Positions 41,774 to 49,845 of a stretch of DNA of 64,000 nucleotides are shown piece by piece. The stretch spans positions 62,001 to 126,000 of the forward strand of contig JHVO01000012.1 in the NCBI GenBank assembly GCA_000620185.1, given 5' to 3'. The translations under genes were made by a program, and so were the position numbers. The notes beneath the pieces were generated by a model. The model was not told where the DNA came from. It ran no database searches and was given only the letters and a program-made list of their open reading frames with translations. The stretch is from Geodermatophilaceae bacterium URHB0062. Its GTDB lineage: Bacteria > Actinomycetota > Actinomycetes > Mycobacteriales > Geodermatophilaceae. Every line of letters starts with the position of its first letter. Positions within the stretch are counted from its first letter, which is position 1.

Positions 41774-42415
41774 TCAGATCACGGCCGGCCGGTCGACCAG
41801 CTCCGGCTCCGGATCGAGGTGCGCCAGCCCGTTGTAGGAGAGGTTCACCAGGTGGGCGGCCACCTTCTCCTTGGGCAGCGAGCGGTCGTCGAGCCACCAC
41901 TGCCCGACGAGCGACACCATGCCGACCAGGGCCTGGCTGTAGAGCTGGGCCAGCCGCGGGTCGTAGCCGCGGTCGCCGAACTGCCGGCCCAGGATGTGCT
42001 CCACCTGACGGGCGACCTCGCCGATCAGCGACGAGTACGTCGACACACCACCGGACACGGGGGCGTCGCGGGTGAGCACCCGGAAGCCGTCGGTGTCCTC
42101 CTCGATGTAGTCCAGCAGCGCGAGCGCGGCCCGCTCCAGGAGCTGCCGCGGGCGACCAGGGGCGGCCAGCGCCGAGGTGAACCGGTCGAGCAGCGTGTGC
42201 ATCTCCCGCTCGACGACCGCGTCGTACAGCCCGTCCTTGCTGCCGAACCGCTCGTAGACGACGGGCTTGCTGACCTCGGCGTGGGCGGCGATCTCCTCGA
42301 TGGACGTCGCCTCGTAGCCCTTGTGGCCGAAGAGCTCGCGGCCCACGTCGAGCAGCTGCTGCCGCCGCTGGACGGCCGTCATGCGCACCCGCGGCCGGGG
42401 CGGGGTGCCGCTCAT
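41774..42415 (-). CDS. TetR-family regulator, probably of the desaturase operon
   Basis: A 213-residue regulator. The N-terminal HTH reads SIEEIAAHAEVSKPVVYERFGSK in two parts, a typical TetR recognition helix. The C-terminal helical domain has DTDGFRVLTRDAPVSGG and YSQALVGMVSLVGQWWLDD, likely a hydrophobic-ligand pocket. It lies 40 bases after the desaturase gene on the same strand, so both are probably one transcript. An acyl-CoA-sensing repressor role is inferred. Start 42415 is chosen; GTG 42424 or an internal ATG (MTAVQRRQQL) are alternatives. Confidence 0.87.
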   Translation of the reverse strand: MSGTPPRPRVRMTAVQRRQQLLDVGRELFGHKGYEATSIEEIAAHAEVSKPVVYERFGSKDGLYDAVVEREMHTLLDRFTSALAAPGRPRQLLERAALALLDYIEEDTDGFRVLTRDAPVSGGVSTYSSLIGEVARQVEHILGRQFGDRGYDPRLAQLYSQALVGMVSLVGQWWLDDRSLPKEKVAAHLVNLSYNGLAHLDPEPELVDRPAVI

Positions 42416-42455
42416 GGTGCCCACGTCGCCGAACTCCGCCGCGCCCTGCCGGTGG

Positions 42456-43445
42456 TCAGCTCGTCGCCGGGACGGCGCGGCGCTTGGCGGCCAGCCGGAC
42501 GGGGTCGGGCCACTTGACGTCGCGGGCCCAGCCCAGCTTCTCGAAGAACCAGATGACGCGGGCGCTGATGTCGATCTGACCCCGCAGGACGCCGTGGCGC
42601 GCGCACGTCGGGTCGGCGTGGTGCAGGTTGTGCCACGACTCCCCGGCGCTGAGGACCGCCAGCGGCCAGAAGTTGGTCGCCCGGTCGCTCCCCTTGGAGA
42701 CGAACGGGCGGTTGCCGACGACGTGGCAGACGGAGTTGATCGACCACGTGACGTGGTGCAGCAGTGCGACCCGCACGAGGCCGGCCCAGAAGAACGCCGA
42801 CCACGCGCCGGCCCAGCTGCCCGTCACCAGGCCGCCGATCACCGCGGGCAGGGCCAGGCTCAGGAACGCCCACACGACGAACAGCGTGCTGATGACCCGC
42901 AGGCCGCCGTCCTTGAGCAGGTCGGGGGCGTAGCGCTCCTGGTTGGTCTTGCGGCGGTCGAACAGCCACCCGAGGTGGGCGTGGAACATGCCCTTGAGCA
43001 GTGCGCCGGTGTCGGTGCCGTAGCGCCACGGCGAGTGCGGGTCGCCGTCCCGGTCGGAGAAGGCGTGGTGGCGCCGGTGGTCGGCGACCCACTGCACGAC
43101 CGGGCCCTGGATCGCCATCGACCCGGCGGCCGCGAGCGCGAGCCGCAGCGACCGGTTCGCCTTGAACGACCCGTGGGTGAAGTGCCGGTGGTAGCCCACG
43201 GTGACGCCGAGCAGCGTCAGGTAGTAGAAGCCGACGGCCAGCCCGACGTCGAGCCACGACAGGCCCCAGCCCCACACCGCGGGAATCGTCGCGGCCAGGG
43301 CGAGGAACGGCACGGCCACGATCACGTAGAGCGTGACGATCTCGAGGCTGCTCTTGTGCCGGCCGATCGCGTTCGCGGGCAGCCCGGCGTGCGGTTCGGC
43401 CAGGCGCGGGGGAGCCGTGGGCCGGGTGAGGGCGGGAGCGGACAA
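42456..43445 (-). CDS. Acyl-CoA delta-9-type fatty acid desaturase
   Basis: A 329-residue membrane di-iron desaturase. Three histidine boxes are present: HRHFTH (GYHRHFTHGSF), HRRHHAF and HNLHH. Four hydrophobic helices occur in two pairs (about 30-75 and 155-205). It inserts a cis double bond into saturated acyl-CoA at the cytoplasmic face using O2 and reduced ferredoxin or a similar donor, adjusting membrane fluidity. The TTG start at 43445 is chosen: AGGAG lies five bases upstream and no ATG or GTG fits the conserved N-terminus. Two palindromes at 43504-43536 mark the promoter. A TetR gene follows. Confidence 0.88.
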   Translation of the reverse strand: MSAPALTRPTAPPRLAEPHAGLPANAIGRHKSSLEIVTLYVIVAVPFLALAATIPAVWGWGLSWLDVGLAVGFYYLTLLGVTVGYHRHFTHGSFKANRSLRLALAAAGSMAIQGPVVQWVADHRRHHAFSDRDGDPHSPWRYGTDTGALLKGMFHAHLGWLFDRRKTNQERYAPDLLKDGGLRVISTLFVVWAFLSLALPAVIGGLVTGSWAGAWSAFFWAGLVRVALLHHVTWSINSVCHVVGNRPFVSKGSDRATNFWPLAVLSAGESWHNLHHADPTCARHGVLRGQIDISARVIWFFEKLGWARDVKWPDPVRLAAKRRAVPATS

Positions 43446-43503
43446 AGGAACTCCTGGAGCGGTGGGGGTCCGCCTGGCCCACGGTCGTCGACCGCCGCCG
43501 GCG

Positions 43504-43536
43504 CGGGTACGTACCCGTAACCTACGGGACCGTAGG
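43504..43536. promoter_or_regulatory. Two adjacent palindromes in the desaturase promoter
   Basis: CGGGTACGTACCCG (43504-43517, perfect) and CCTACGGgaCCGTAGG (43521-43536, perfect 7-bp arms), three bases apart and 59-91 bases above the TTG start. Possible minus-strand -10 boxes TACGGT and TAGGTT overlap the second palindrome. Likely operators for the TetR protein encoded downstream of the desaturase. Confidence 0.55.
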
Positions 43537-43653
43537 AACGGCGGCGACCCGGCCGGTCGCTGCCCCGGCGTCCCTCGTCGGGGTCCCGGCGCGTGACCCG
43601 CACCGGGCCCGGCCCTAGGCTCGCGGCGGGCACCCGCGCAGCGAGCGCCCGGG

Positions 43654-43726
43654 TGGGGGATGGGGTAATCGGCAGCCCGCCGGCCTTTGGAGCCGTGCAG
43701 TCTCGGTTCGAGTCCGAGTCCCCCAG
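43654..43726 (+). tRNA. tRNA-Gln (anticodon TTG)
   Basis: A 73-base tRNA with acceptor TGGGGGA paired to TCCCCCA (U1-A72, typical of tRNA-Gln), anticodon loop CTTTGGA, T-loop TTCGAGT and discriminator G. It reads CAA. A TAGGCT box about 36 bases upstream (43616-43621) may be its -10. The glmU gene begins 33 bases later. Confidence 0.93.
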
Positions 43727-43758
43727 CGGTTCCGACCTGTCGTCGTCCGAGGAGATCC

Positions 43759-45246
43759 GTGACCCCGCAGGAGACACCCGTACCGGCCGTCGCGGCCGTC
43801 GTCGTCCTGGCCGCCGGCCAGGGGACGCGCATGCGCTCGGCGACGCCGAAGGTGCTGCACCCGCTGGGTGGCCGCAGCATGCTCGGCCACGTGCTGGCGG
43901 CCGCCGAGCCCCTGGGCGCGGGCACGACCGTCGTCGTCGTCGGTGCCGGCCGCGCCGCGGTCGAGGAGCACCTCGAGCGGATCGCGCCCAGCGCGCTGCC
44001 GGTGCCGCAGGAGGACCAGCGGGGATCGGGCCACGCCGCCGCCCTCGCCCTGGCGGCGGTGCCGGACCTGACCGGCACGGTGCTCGTGGTCAACGGCGAC
44101 GCCCCGCTCCTGCGCACGGAGACGGTCGCGGCGTTGGTGGAGGCGCACGCGAAGGCGGGCAACGCCCTCACGGTGCTCACCGCCGACGTGCTCGACCCGA
44201 CCGGCCTCGGCCGCATCGTGCGCGACGCCGACGGCTCGGTCCGCGCGATCGTCGAGGAGCGCGACGCCACCCCCGAGCAGCGTGCGATCCGCGAGATCAA
44301 CGCCGGGGTCTACGTGGGGGACGCCGCCGCACTGCGCAGCGCCCTCGACCGGATCGGCACCGACAACGACCAGGGTGAGCTCTACCTGACCGACGCGCTC
44401 GGGATCCTCGTCGCCGACGGCGCGCCGGTCGGCGGCGCCCGCGCCGAGGACCCGGACGACGTCCTCGGGTGCAACGACCGGCGCGAGCTCGCCGACCGCC
44501 GCCGGACCCTCAACGACCGCGTGCTCGACCGGCTCATGCGCGACGGCGTGACCGTGGTCGACCCGCAGACGACGTGGGTCGACGTCACCGCCGACGCCGC
44601 CGCCGACGCGGTCCTGCAGCCGGGCACGCAGCTCCTGGGGACGACGACCGTGGCGCCCGGGGCCGTCGTGGGACCGGACACGACGCTGGTCGACTGCGCC
44701 GTCGGCGAGGGCGCGTCCGTCGTCCGCTCGCACTGCCTGGGCGCCGACATCGGCCCCGAGGCGACGGTCGGCCCGTTCAGCTACCTGCGGCCCGGCACCC
44801 GGCTGCTGCGCGGGGCCAAGGTCGGGGCGTTCGTGGAGACCAAGAACGTCGAGGTCGGCGAGGACTCGAAGGTGCCGCACCTCTCCTACGTCGGCGACGC
44901 CACCATCGGCCGGGGCAGCAACATCGGCGCGGCCACCGTCTTCGTGAACTACGACGGCGTGGCCAAGCACTCCACGACCGTCGGCGACCACGTGCGGATC
45001 GGGTCGGACACGATGCTCGTGGCGCCGGTCACGGTGGGGGACGGCGCCTACACCGCCGCCGGGTCCGTGATCACCTCGGACGTGCCCGCGGGTGCAATGG
45101 CCGTCGCACGGGCACACCAGCGGAATGTGGCAGGCTGGGTGCGACGCCGCCGTCCGGGGTCGCCCGCGGCCGAGGCCGCTGCGGCGGCCGAGCAGCGGGA
45201 CGCGACGTCTGGAGCAGACCGGTCCGGAGCCGACCACGACCAGTAG
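43759..45246 (+). CDS. glmU: Bifunctional GlcN-1-P acetyltransferase / GlcNAc-1-P uridylyltransferase
   Basis: A 495-residue GlmU. The N-terminal pyrophosphorylase (1-240) has VVLAAGQGTRMRSATPKVLH, QRGSGHAAALA and VNGDAPLL. The C-terminal left-handed beta-helix (260-460) has hexapeptide repeats and FSYLRPGTRL, GNFVETK-like GAFVETKNVEVG, and catalytic NYDG in FVNYDGVAKHST. The last 35 residues are Ala-rich. It makes UDP-GlcNAc for peptidoglycan. GTG 43759 has GAGGAG upstream. prs follows 14 bases after the stop, as in other actinobacteria. Confidence 0.95.
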   Translation: MTPQETPVPAVAAVVVLAAGQGTRMRSATPKVLHPLGGRSMLGHVLAAAEPLGAGTTVVVVGAGRAAVEEHLERIAPSALPVPQEDQRGSGHAAALALAAVPDLTGTVLVVNGDAPLLRTETVAALVEAHAKAGNALTVLTADVLDPTGLGRIVRDADGSVRAIVEERDATPEQRAIREINAGVYVGDAAALRSALDRIGTDNDQGELYLTDALGILVADGAPVGGARAEDPDDVLGCNDRRELADRRRTLNDRVLDRLMRDGVTVVDPQTTWVDVTADAAADAVLQPGTQLLGTTTVAPGAVVGPDTTLVDCAVGEGASVVRSHCLGADIGPEATVGPFSYLRPGTRLLRGAKVGAFVETKNVEVGEDSKVPHLSYVGDATIGRGSNIGAATVFVNYDGVAKHSTTVGDHVRIGSDTMLVAPVTVGDGAYTAAGSVITSDVPAGAMAVARAHQRNVAGWVRRRRPGSPAAEAAAAAEQRDATSGADRSGADHDQ

Positions 45247-45260
45247 GGACAGCTGATCCG

Positions 45261-46241
45261 ATGAGTGCCATCCGGGCGACGAACAGCAAGAGCCTGATGC
45301 TCTTCTCCGGCCGGGCCTACCCCGAGCTGGCCACCGAGATCGCCGGCCACCTGGGCGTGACGCCGACCCCGACCGCGGCCTACGAGTTCGCCAACGGCGA
45401 GCTGTTCGTGCGGTTCGAGGAGTCCGTACGCGGCTGCGACGCCTTCGTCGTGCAGAGCCACACGGCGCCGATCAACACCTGGCTCATGGAGCAGCTGATC
45501 ATGGTCGACGCGCTCAAGCGCGCCTCGGCCAAGCGGATCACCGTCGTGGCGCCCTTCTTCCCCTACGCCCGCCAGGACAAGAAGCACCGCGGCCGGGAGC
45601 CGATCTCCGCCCGCCTCGTCGCCGACATGTTCAAGACCGCCGGTGCCGACCGGCTGATGGCCGTCGACCTGCACACCGCGCAGATCCAGGGCTTCTTCGA
45701 CGGCCCGGTCGACCACCTCTTCGCCCTCGACCTGCTCGTCGACCACGTGTGCCAGCGGTGGAGCGACCGTGATCTCACGGTCGTCTCGCCAGACTCGGGT
45801 CGCGTCCGGGTGGCCGAGCGGTGGACCGACAAGCTCGGTGGCGTTCCCCTGGCCTTCATCCACAAGACCCGCGACCCCATGCGGCCCAACGAGGTCAAGG
45901 CCAACCGCGTGGTCGGTGAGGTCGAGGGCCGCGTCTGCATCCTGGTCGACGACATGATCGACACCGGCGGCACGATCGTGAAGGCCGCCGAGACGCTTTT
46001 CGACGCCGGTGCCGCCGACGTCATCGTCACCGCGACCCACGGCGTCCTCTCCGGCCCGGCGGTCGACCGGCTCAAGAACAGCAAGGTCAGCGAGGTCATC
46101 GTGACCAACACCCTGCCCATCGAGCCGGAGCGCCACTTCGACAAGCTGACCGTGCTGTCGATCGCCCCGCTGCTGGCCCGGGCCATCAAGGAGGTCTTCG
46201 AGGACGGCTCGGTCACGAGCCTGTTCGGCGGCGCCTCGTAA
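45261..46241 (+). CDS. prs: Ribose-phosphate pyrophosphokinase
   Basis: A 326-residue class I PRPP synthetase. The ATP/flexible loop includes PFFPYARQDKKHRGREPIS, the metal site VDLHTAQIQGFF, and the PRPP-binding LVDDMIDTGGTIVKAAE. It makes PRPP from ribose-5-phosphate and ATP for nucleotides, His, Trp and NAD, and in actinobacteria also for decaprenyl-phosphoribose. ATG 45261. It is in the same operon as glmU. Confidence 0.96.
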   Translation: MSAIRATNSKSLMLFSGRAYPELATEIAGHLGVTPTPTAAYEFANGELFVRFEESVRGCDAFVVQSHTAPINTWLMEQLIMVDALKRASAKRITVVAPFFPYARQDKKHRGREPISARLVADMFKTAGADRLMAVDLHTAQIQGFFDGPVDHLFALDLLVDHVCQRWSDRDLTVVSPDSGRVRVAERWTDKLGGVPLAFIHKTRDPMRPNEVKANRVVGEVEGRVCILVDDMIDTGGTIVKAAETLFDAGAADVIVTATHGVLSGPAVDRLKNSKVSEVIVTNTLPIEPERHFDKLTVLSIAPLLARAIKEVFEDGSVTSLFGGAS

Positions 46242-46679
46242 CACCGGGGCCGGCCCTGCCGCTGCCCCGGGTGCCCTCTCGCCGTGCGACTCGGGAAAGT
46301 TGCTGCCTGAACGGCGTCCCAAGGTGCGTCTTCCCTGTAGTTGCGGGCTCCTGGAGTCGTTCTCCCGCTCTCGGGCTTCTGCACAACTGCGGGAGCGCGA
46401 ACACCACCCGGACAGGTCGGTGCAGGGTCGGACGGCGCCTCGTGGGACGGCGCACGGTGTGCGCTGACCGGCAGGAATCCGCCGTCGCGGATCTGCTCAT
46501 CCGCGCACACTGAACCGCGGCGGAGGGTGGTCGGGGGCGTTCGGGTACCCTTGGCCGCGTAGCCCGGCGAGGGAGACGGTCCGACCGCTTCTCCGTGATC
46601 GACGTGCGTCTGCCCTCTGGGTGTGCCGCGCTCGTGCGCCGGCCTCGGACCCGATCCACCTGTTGAGGAGCACATCACC
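46242..46679. other. Gap between prs and rplY with promoter candidate
   Basis: About 440 bases without a supported gene. TACCCT near 46546-46551 is a possible -10 for rplY, which would leave a leader of roughly 125 bases. A loose stem (CTCCCGC near 46362 with GCGGGAG near 46390) is visible. No tRNA, riboswitch or repeat is recognised. Confidence 0.4.
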
Positions 46680-47396
46680 GTGGCTGACTTCCGCCTCGAA
46701 GCCGAGACCCGCACCGAGTTCGGCAAGGGCAGCGCCCGCCGGACCCGCCGTGCCGGTCGCGTCCCCGCCGTCCTGTACGGGCACGGCCAGGACGTCGTCC
46801 ACCTGTCGCTGCCGGCCCGCGAGTTCGCCGCGGCCCTGCGCAACGGCGGTTCCAACGCCCTGCTGACCATCGTCCTGAACGGCAAGGAGCAGCTCGCGCT
46901 GACCAAGTCGGTCCAGCGTGATCCGCTCAAGCGCACCCACGAGCACGTCGACCTGCTGCTCGTCCGCCGCGGTGAGAAGACCACCGTCGACGTGCCGGTC
47001 GTCATCGTCGGCGAGCCGGCACCGGACACGATCCCGAACCACCAGCTGAACACCGTGCAGATCGAGGCCGACGCAACCCGGCTGCCCGACAGCATCGAGG
47101 TCGACGTCACCGGTCACACCGCCGGTCAGAACATCACCGCCGCTGACCTGGTCCTTCCGGCGGGCTCGACGCTGATCACCGAGCCCGAGTCCCTCGTCAT
47201 CGGCTTCCTCGGTGCGCCGACGGCCGAGGCCCTCGAGGCCGAGCTCGCCGAGGCCGAGGCCGAGGCCGGCATCGAGCGCGAGGAGTCCGAGGCGGCTGCC
47301 GAGGGCGCCGGCGAGGGCGACGTCGTCCCCGAGCCGCTGGCCCAGGGCAGTGGCGAGTCGATGGACTCCGCCGAGAAGTCCGCCCAGAACGACTGA
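46680..47396 (+). CDS. rplY: 50S ribosomal protein L25/general stress protein Ctc
   Basis: A 238-residue protein of the long L25 (TL5/CTC) type. The N-terminal 5S-rRNA-binding domain has [17 protein letters not shown] and [11 protein letters not shown]. The C-terminal beta domain runs from about 95 to 185 ([29 protein letters not shown]). An acidic tail of about 45 residues follows ([17 protein letters not shown]). It binds 5S rRNA in the large subunit. GTG 46680 has GAGGAG upstream. pth follows directly. Confidence 0.95.
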   Translation: MADFRLEAETRTEFGKGSARRTRRAGRVPAVLYGHGQDVVHLSLPAREFAAALRNGGSNALLTIVLNGKEQLALTKSVQRDPLKRTHEHVDLLLVRRGEKTTVDVPVVIVGEPAPDTIPNHQLNTVQIEADATRLPDSIEVDVTGHTAGQNITAADLVLPAGSTLITEPESLVIGFLGAPTAEALEAELAEAEAEAGIEREESEAAAEGAGEGDVVPEPLAQGSGESMDSAEKSAQND

Positions 47397-47404
47397 GGCA
47401 TCCA

Positions 47405-48052
47405 CTGAGCGACAGCACGACCCTCGGGGGCGCCGGCACCGCCGGCGCCCCCGAGGCGTCCGCCCCCTCCGAGGGGCCCTTCCTGATCATCGGGCTGGGC
47501 AACCCCGGCCCCGGCTATGCCGGCAACCGGCACAACGTCGGCGCGATGGTCCTCGACGTGCTGGCTTCCCGGGCCGGCATCCGGCTCGCGGCCGGCAAAG
47601 GAGCGCGTGCCCGCGCGCTGTCGGGGGAGGGACGGCTCGCGGGCCGTCGCGTCGTCCTCGCCCGGCCGACGACCTACATGAACGAGTCCGGCGGTCCCGT
47701 GCGCGGGCTGCTCGACTACCACCACCTGCCCGTCGAGGACCTCGTCGTCGTCCACGACGAGCTCGACATCCCGTTCTCCGCCGTGCGGCTCAAGCGCGGC
47801 GGCGGCGAGGGCGGCCACAACGGGCTGCGGTCGATCAGCCGCTCGGTGGGCGGCAAGGACTACCTCCGCGTGCGCGTCGGTATCGGTCGCCCCCCGGGCC
47901 GCCAGGACGCCGCCGACTTCGTCCTCAAGGACTTCTCCTCCACCGAGCGCAAGGAGCTCGACCTCCTCCTGGTGGAGGCCGCCGACGCGGTCGAGCTGCT
48001 GCTCGAGCGCGGCCTCGAGGGCGCGCAGAACCTGGTGCATCCCCGCACCTGA
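47405..48052 (+). CDS. pth: Peptidyl-tRNA hydrolase, apparent CTG start
   Basis: A 215-residue Pth if started at CTG 47405. The fold begins at [19 protein letters not shown], with catalytic H43 in NRHNVG, then [21 protein letters not shown] and [12 protein letters not shown]. It frees tRNAs from dropped-off peptidyl-tRNA. No ATG, GTG or TTG lies in frame between the rplY stop and the essential N-terminal strand; ATG 47546 would delete the active-site histidine. CTG 47405 has GAGG seven bases upstream, at the rplY stop, so an unusual start with translational coupling is likely. The first 25 residues are Gly/Ala/Ser-rich. Confidence 0.88.
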   Translation: MSDSTTLGGAGTAGAPEASAPSEGPFLIIGLGNPGPGYAGNRHNVGAMVLDVLASRAGIRLAAGKGARARALSGEGRLAGRRVVLARPTTYMNESGGPVRGLLDYHHLPVEDLVVVHDELDIPFSAVRLKRGGGEGGHNGLRSISRSVGGKDYLRVRVGIGRPPGRQDAADFVLKDFSSTERKELDLLLVEAADAVELLLERGLEGAQNLVHPRT

Positions 48053-48240
48053 CGGCGTCCCGCCGGCCGACGGACGTGCAGCCCACCACGCCGTGTCGTT
48101 ACGGTCCTCGACGGTCCCACCGAACGGGTGAACGGCCGCTGCCGTGTGTTGACCCCGGCGGTGACCGTCAGTGATGGTCGTTGGCGACAGCCGGTAGCCG
48201 ACGGCTGAGCACACATGCGGGGCGCACCACGGGGGGACGC

Positions 48241-49731
48241 GTGCTGGTTGACCACACGGTGGGGAGTGTCGCCCTCGAGGGCGGTGCCATCCCGCTTCCG
48301 CGATCGTCCCCGGAGCGCCTGCAGGCCGTGGTCCGGGCGACGCGACCGGTGTGGGCGGACCGGTACCGCGCCGCTCTGCTCGGCGGCGAGATCCTGGCGG
48401 CCGGTGTAGCGGCGCTCGCCGTCCAGTCGACCCACCGTGGCCCGACGACGCCCCTCCTCCTCTGGTCCTCGTGGGCCCTCGTCGCCGCCTGGCCCGCCGT
48501 GCTCGCGGGCGTCGGTGCCCACTCGGAGCGGGTCTTCGGCACGGGCAGCGAGGAGTACCGCCGGGTCACCCGTGCGGGCCTCCTGCTGCTGGCCGTCGCC
48601 GGCTTCCTCGGCTACGCCGCGTCGCTGGACCTGCCGCGCACCCTCGTGGCCGTCGCCGTCCCGGCACTGACCGGGACGACGGTGCTGCTCCGGTTCGCCG
48701 CCCGGAAGGTGCTTGCCACCCTCCGCACCGCCGGCCGGTGCACCAAGCGCGTCGTCGTCGTCGGTCGCGGGGCGGCCGTCCTCGATCTCGTGGGGGCGCT
48801 CGGCCGCGCGAGGCACGCCGGACTCCAGGTCGTCGCGGCGTGCGTGACCCCGACCGACCGGGTCGCCGTCGCGGAGGCCGCGGGGCTGCCCGTGAACGGA
48901 CTGGACGACGTCGTCGCGACGGCGATGCGGCACGGGGCGGACACCGTCGCCGTGACCTCGGCGAGTGAGACCGCGGCCGAGTACCTGCGCCGGCTGTCCT
49001 GGCAGCTGGAAGGCACCGGGCTGGAGTTGCTCGTCGCGCCGGGCCTCGTCGAGGTCGCCGGGCCACGGCTGCACATCCGCCCGTTCGAGGGGCTGCCGCT
49101 GCTGACCGTGGAGTCGCCCCGGTTCGAGGGCTGGCGGCGGCTGGTCAAGGGGGCCGCCGACCGGGTGGGCGCCGCGGCGGCCATCGTCCTGTTCGCGCCG
49201 GTGCTGCTCCTGATGGCCCTGGCCGTCCGGGCGACCAGCGACGGCCCCGTCCTCTACCGCCAGGAACGCGTGGGCGTGCACGGACGCCCGTTCACGATGC
49301 TGAAGTTCCGCAGCATGGTCGTCGACGCCGACGGCCGGCTCGAGACCCTGCGCGACGAGAACCTCTGCGACGGGCTGCTGTTCAAGATGCGGGAGGACCC
49401 GCGGGTCACCCCGGTCGGCCGGTGGCTGCGACGCCTCTCGTTGGACGAGCTGCCCCAGTTGTTCAACGTCCTCGGCGGCTCCATGTCGCTCGTCGGTCCG
49501 CGCCCGCCGCTGCCCAGCGAGGTGGCCCGCTACGACAACTCGGTGCGTCGACGGCTGTTGGTCAAGCCCGGGCTGACCGGTCTGTGGCAGATCTCCGGCC
49601 GCAGTGACCTGCCGTGGGACGAGGCCGTGCGGCTGGACCTCCGCTACGTCGAGAACTGGTCGCTCTCGCTCGACCTGCTGATCCTCTGGAAGACCGCGCG
49701 GGCGGTGCTCGGCGGCTCGGGGGCCTACTGA
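48241..49731 (+). CDS. Polyprenyl-phosphate sugar phosphotransferase (exopolysaccharide initiating)
   Basis: A 496-residue membrane enzyme. Four or five hydrophobic segments in the first 165 residues are followed by a CoA-binding-like region (RVVVVGRGAAVLDLVGAL). Then comes one more membrane helix and the bacterial sugar-transferase domain: LYRQERVGVHGRPFTMLKFRSM, DELPQLFNVLGGSMSLVGPRP and KPGLTGLWQISGRSD. It loads the first sugar phosphate onto undecaprenyl-phosphate for capsule or exopolysaccharide. GTG 48241 has GGGGGGA upstream; a TTG at 48181 is less likely. No other polysaccharide genes are adjacent, so it is an orphan initiator here. Confidence 0.9.
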   Translation: MLVDHTVGSVALEGGAIPLPRSSPERLQAVVRATRPVWADRYRAALLGGEILAAGVAALAVQSTHRGPTTPLLLWSSWALVAAWPAVLAGVGAHSERVFGTGSEEYRRVTRAGLLLLAVAGFLGYAASLDLPRTLVAVAVPALTGTTVLLRFAARKVLATLRTAGRCTKRVVVVGRGAAVLDLVGALGRARHAGLQVVAACVTPTDRVAVAEAAGLPVNGLDDVVATAMRHGADTVAVTSASETAAEYLRRLSWQLEGTGLELLVAPGLVEVAGPRLHIRPFEGLPLLTVESPRFEGWRRLVKGAADRVGAAAAIVLFAPVLLLMALAVRATSDGPVLYRQERVGVHGRPFTMLKFRSMVVDADGRLETLRDENLCDGLLFKMREDPRVTPVGRWLRRLSLDELPQLFNVLGGSMSLVGPRPPLPSEVARYDNSVRRRLLVKPGLTGLWQISGRSDLPWDEAVRLDLRYVENWSLSLDLLILWKTARAVLGGSGAY

Positions 49732-49845
49732 GGGTTCCGGCAGCTCGGGCCCGGCGGCCCACTGCGACCCGGACTAACCTGGGAGCCCGCCCCCGCCGCG
49801 GCCTGCGGTGCGTGTGGGCGCCGGACCCTCAGGAGTAGAGAAACC

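Noticed and set aside
43593-43758. Extension of glmU or another frame upstream through 43654-43726
   Set aside because: The segment is the tRNA-Gln gene; glmU starts at GTG 43759 with its own ribosome binding site.
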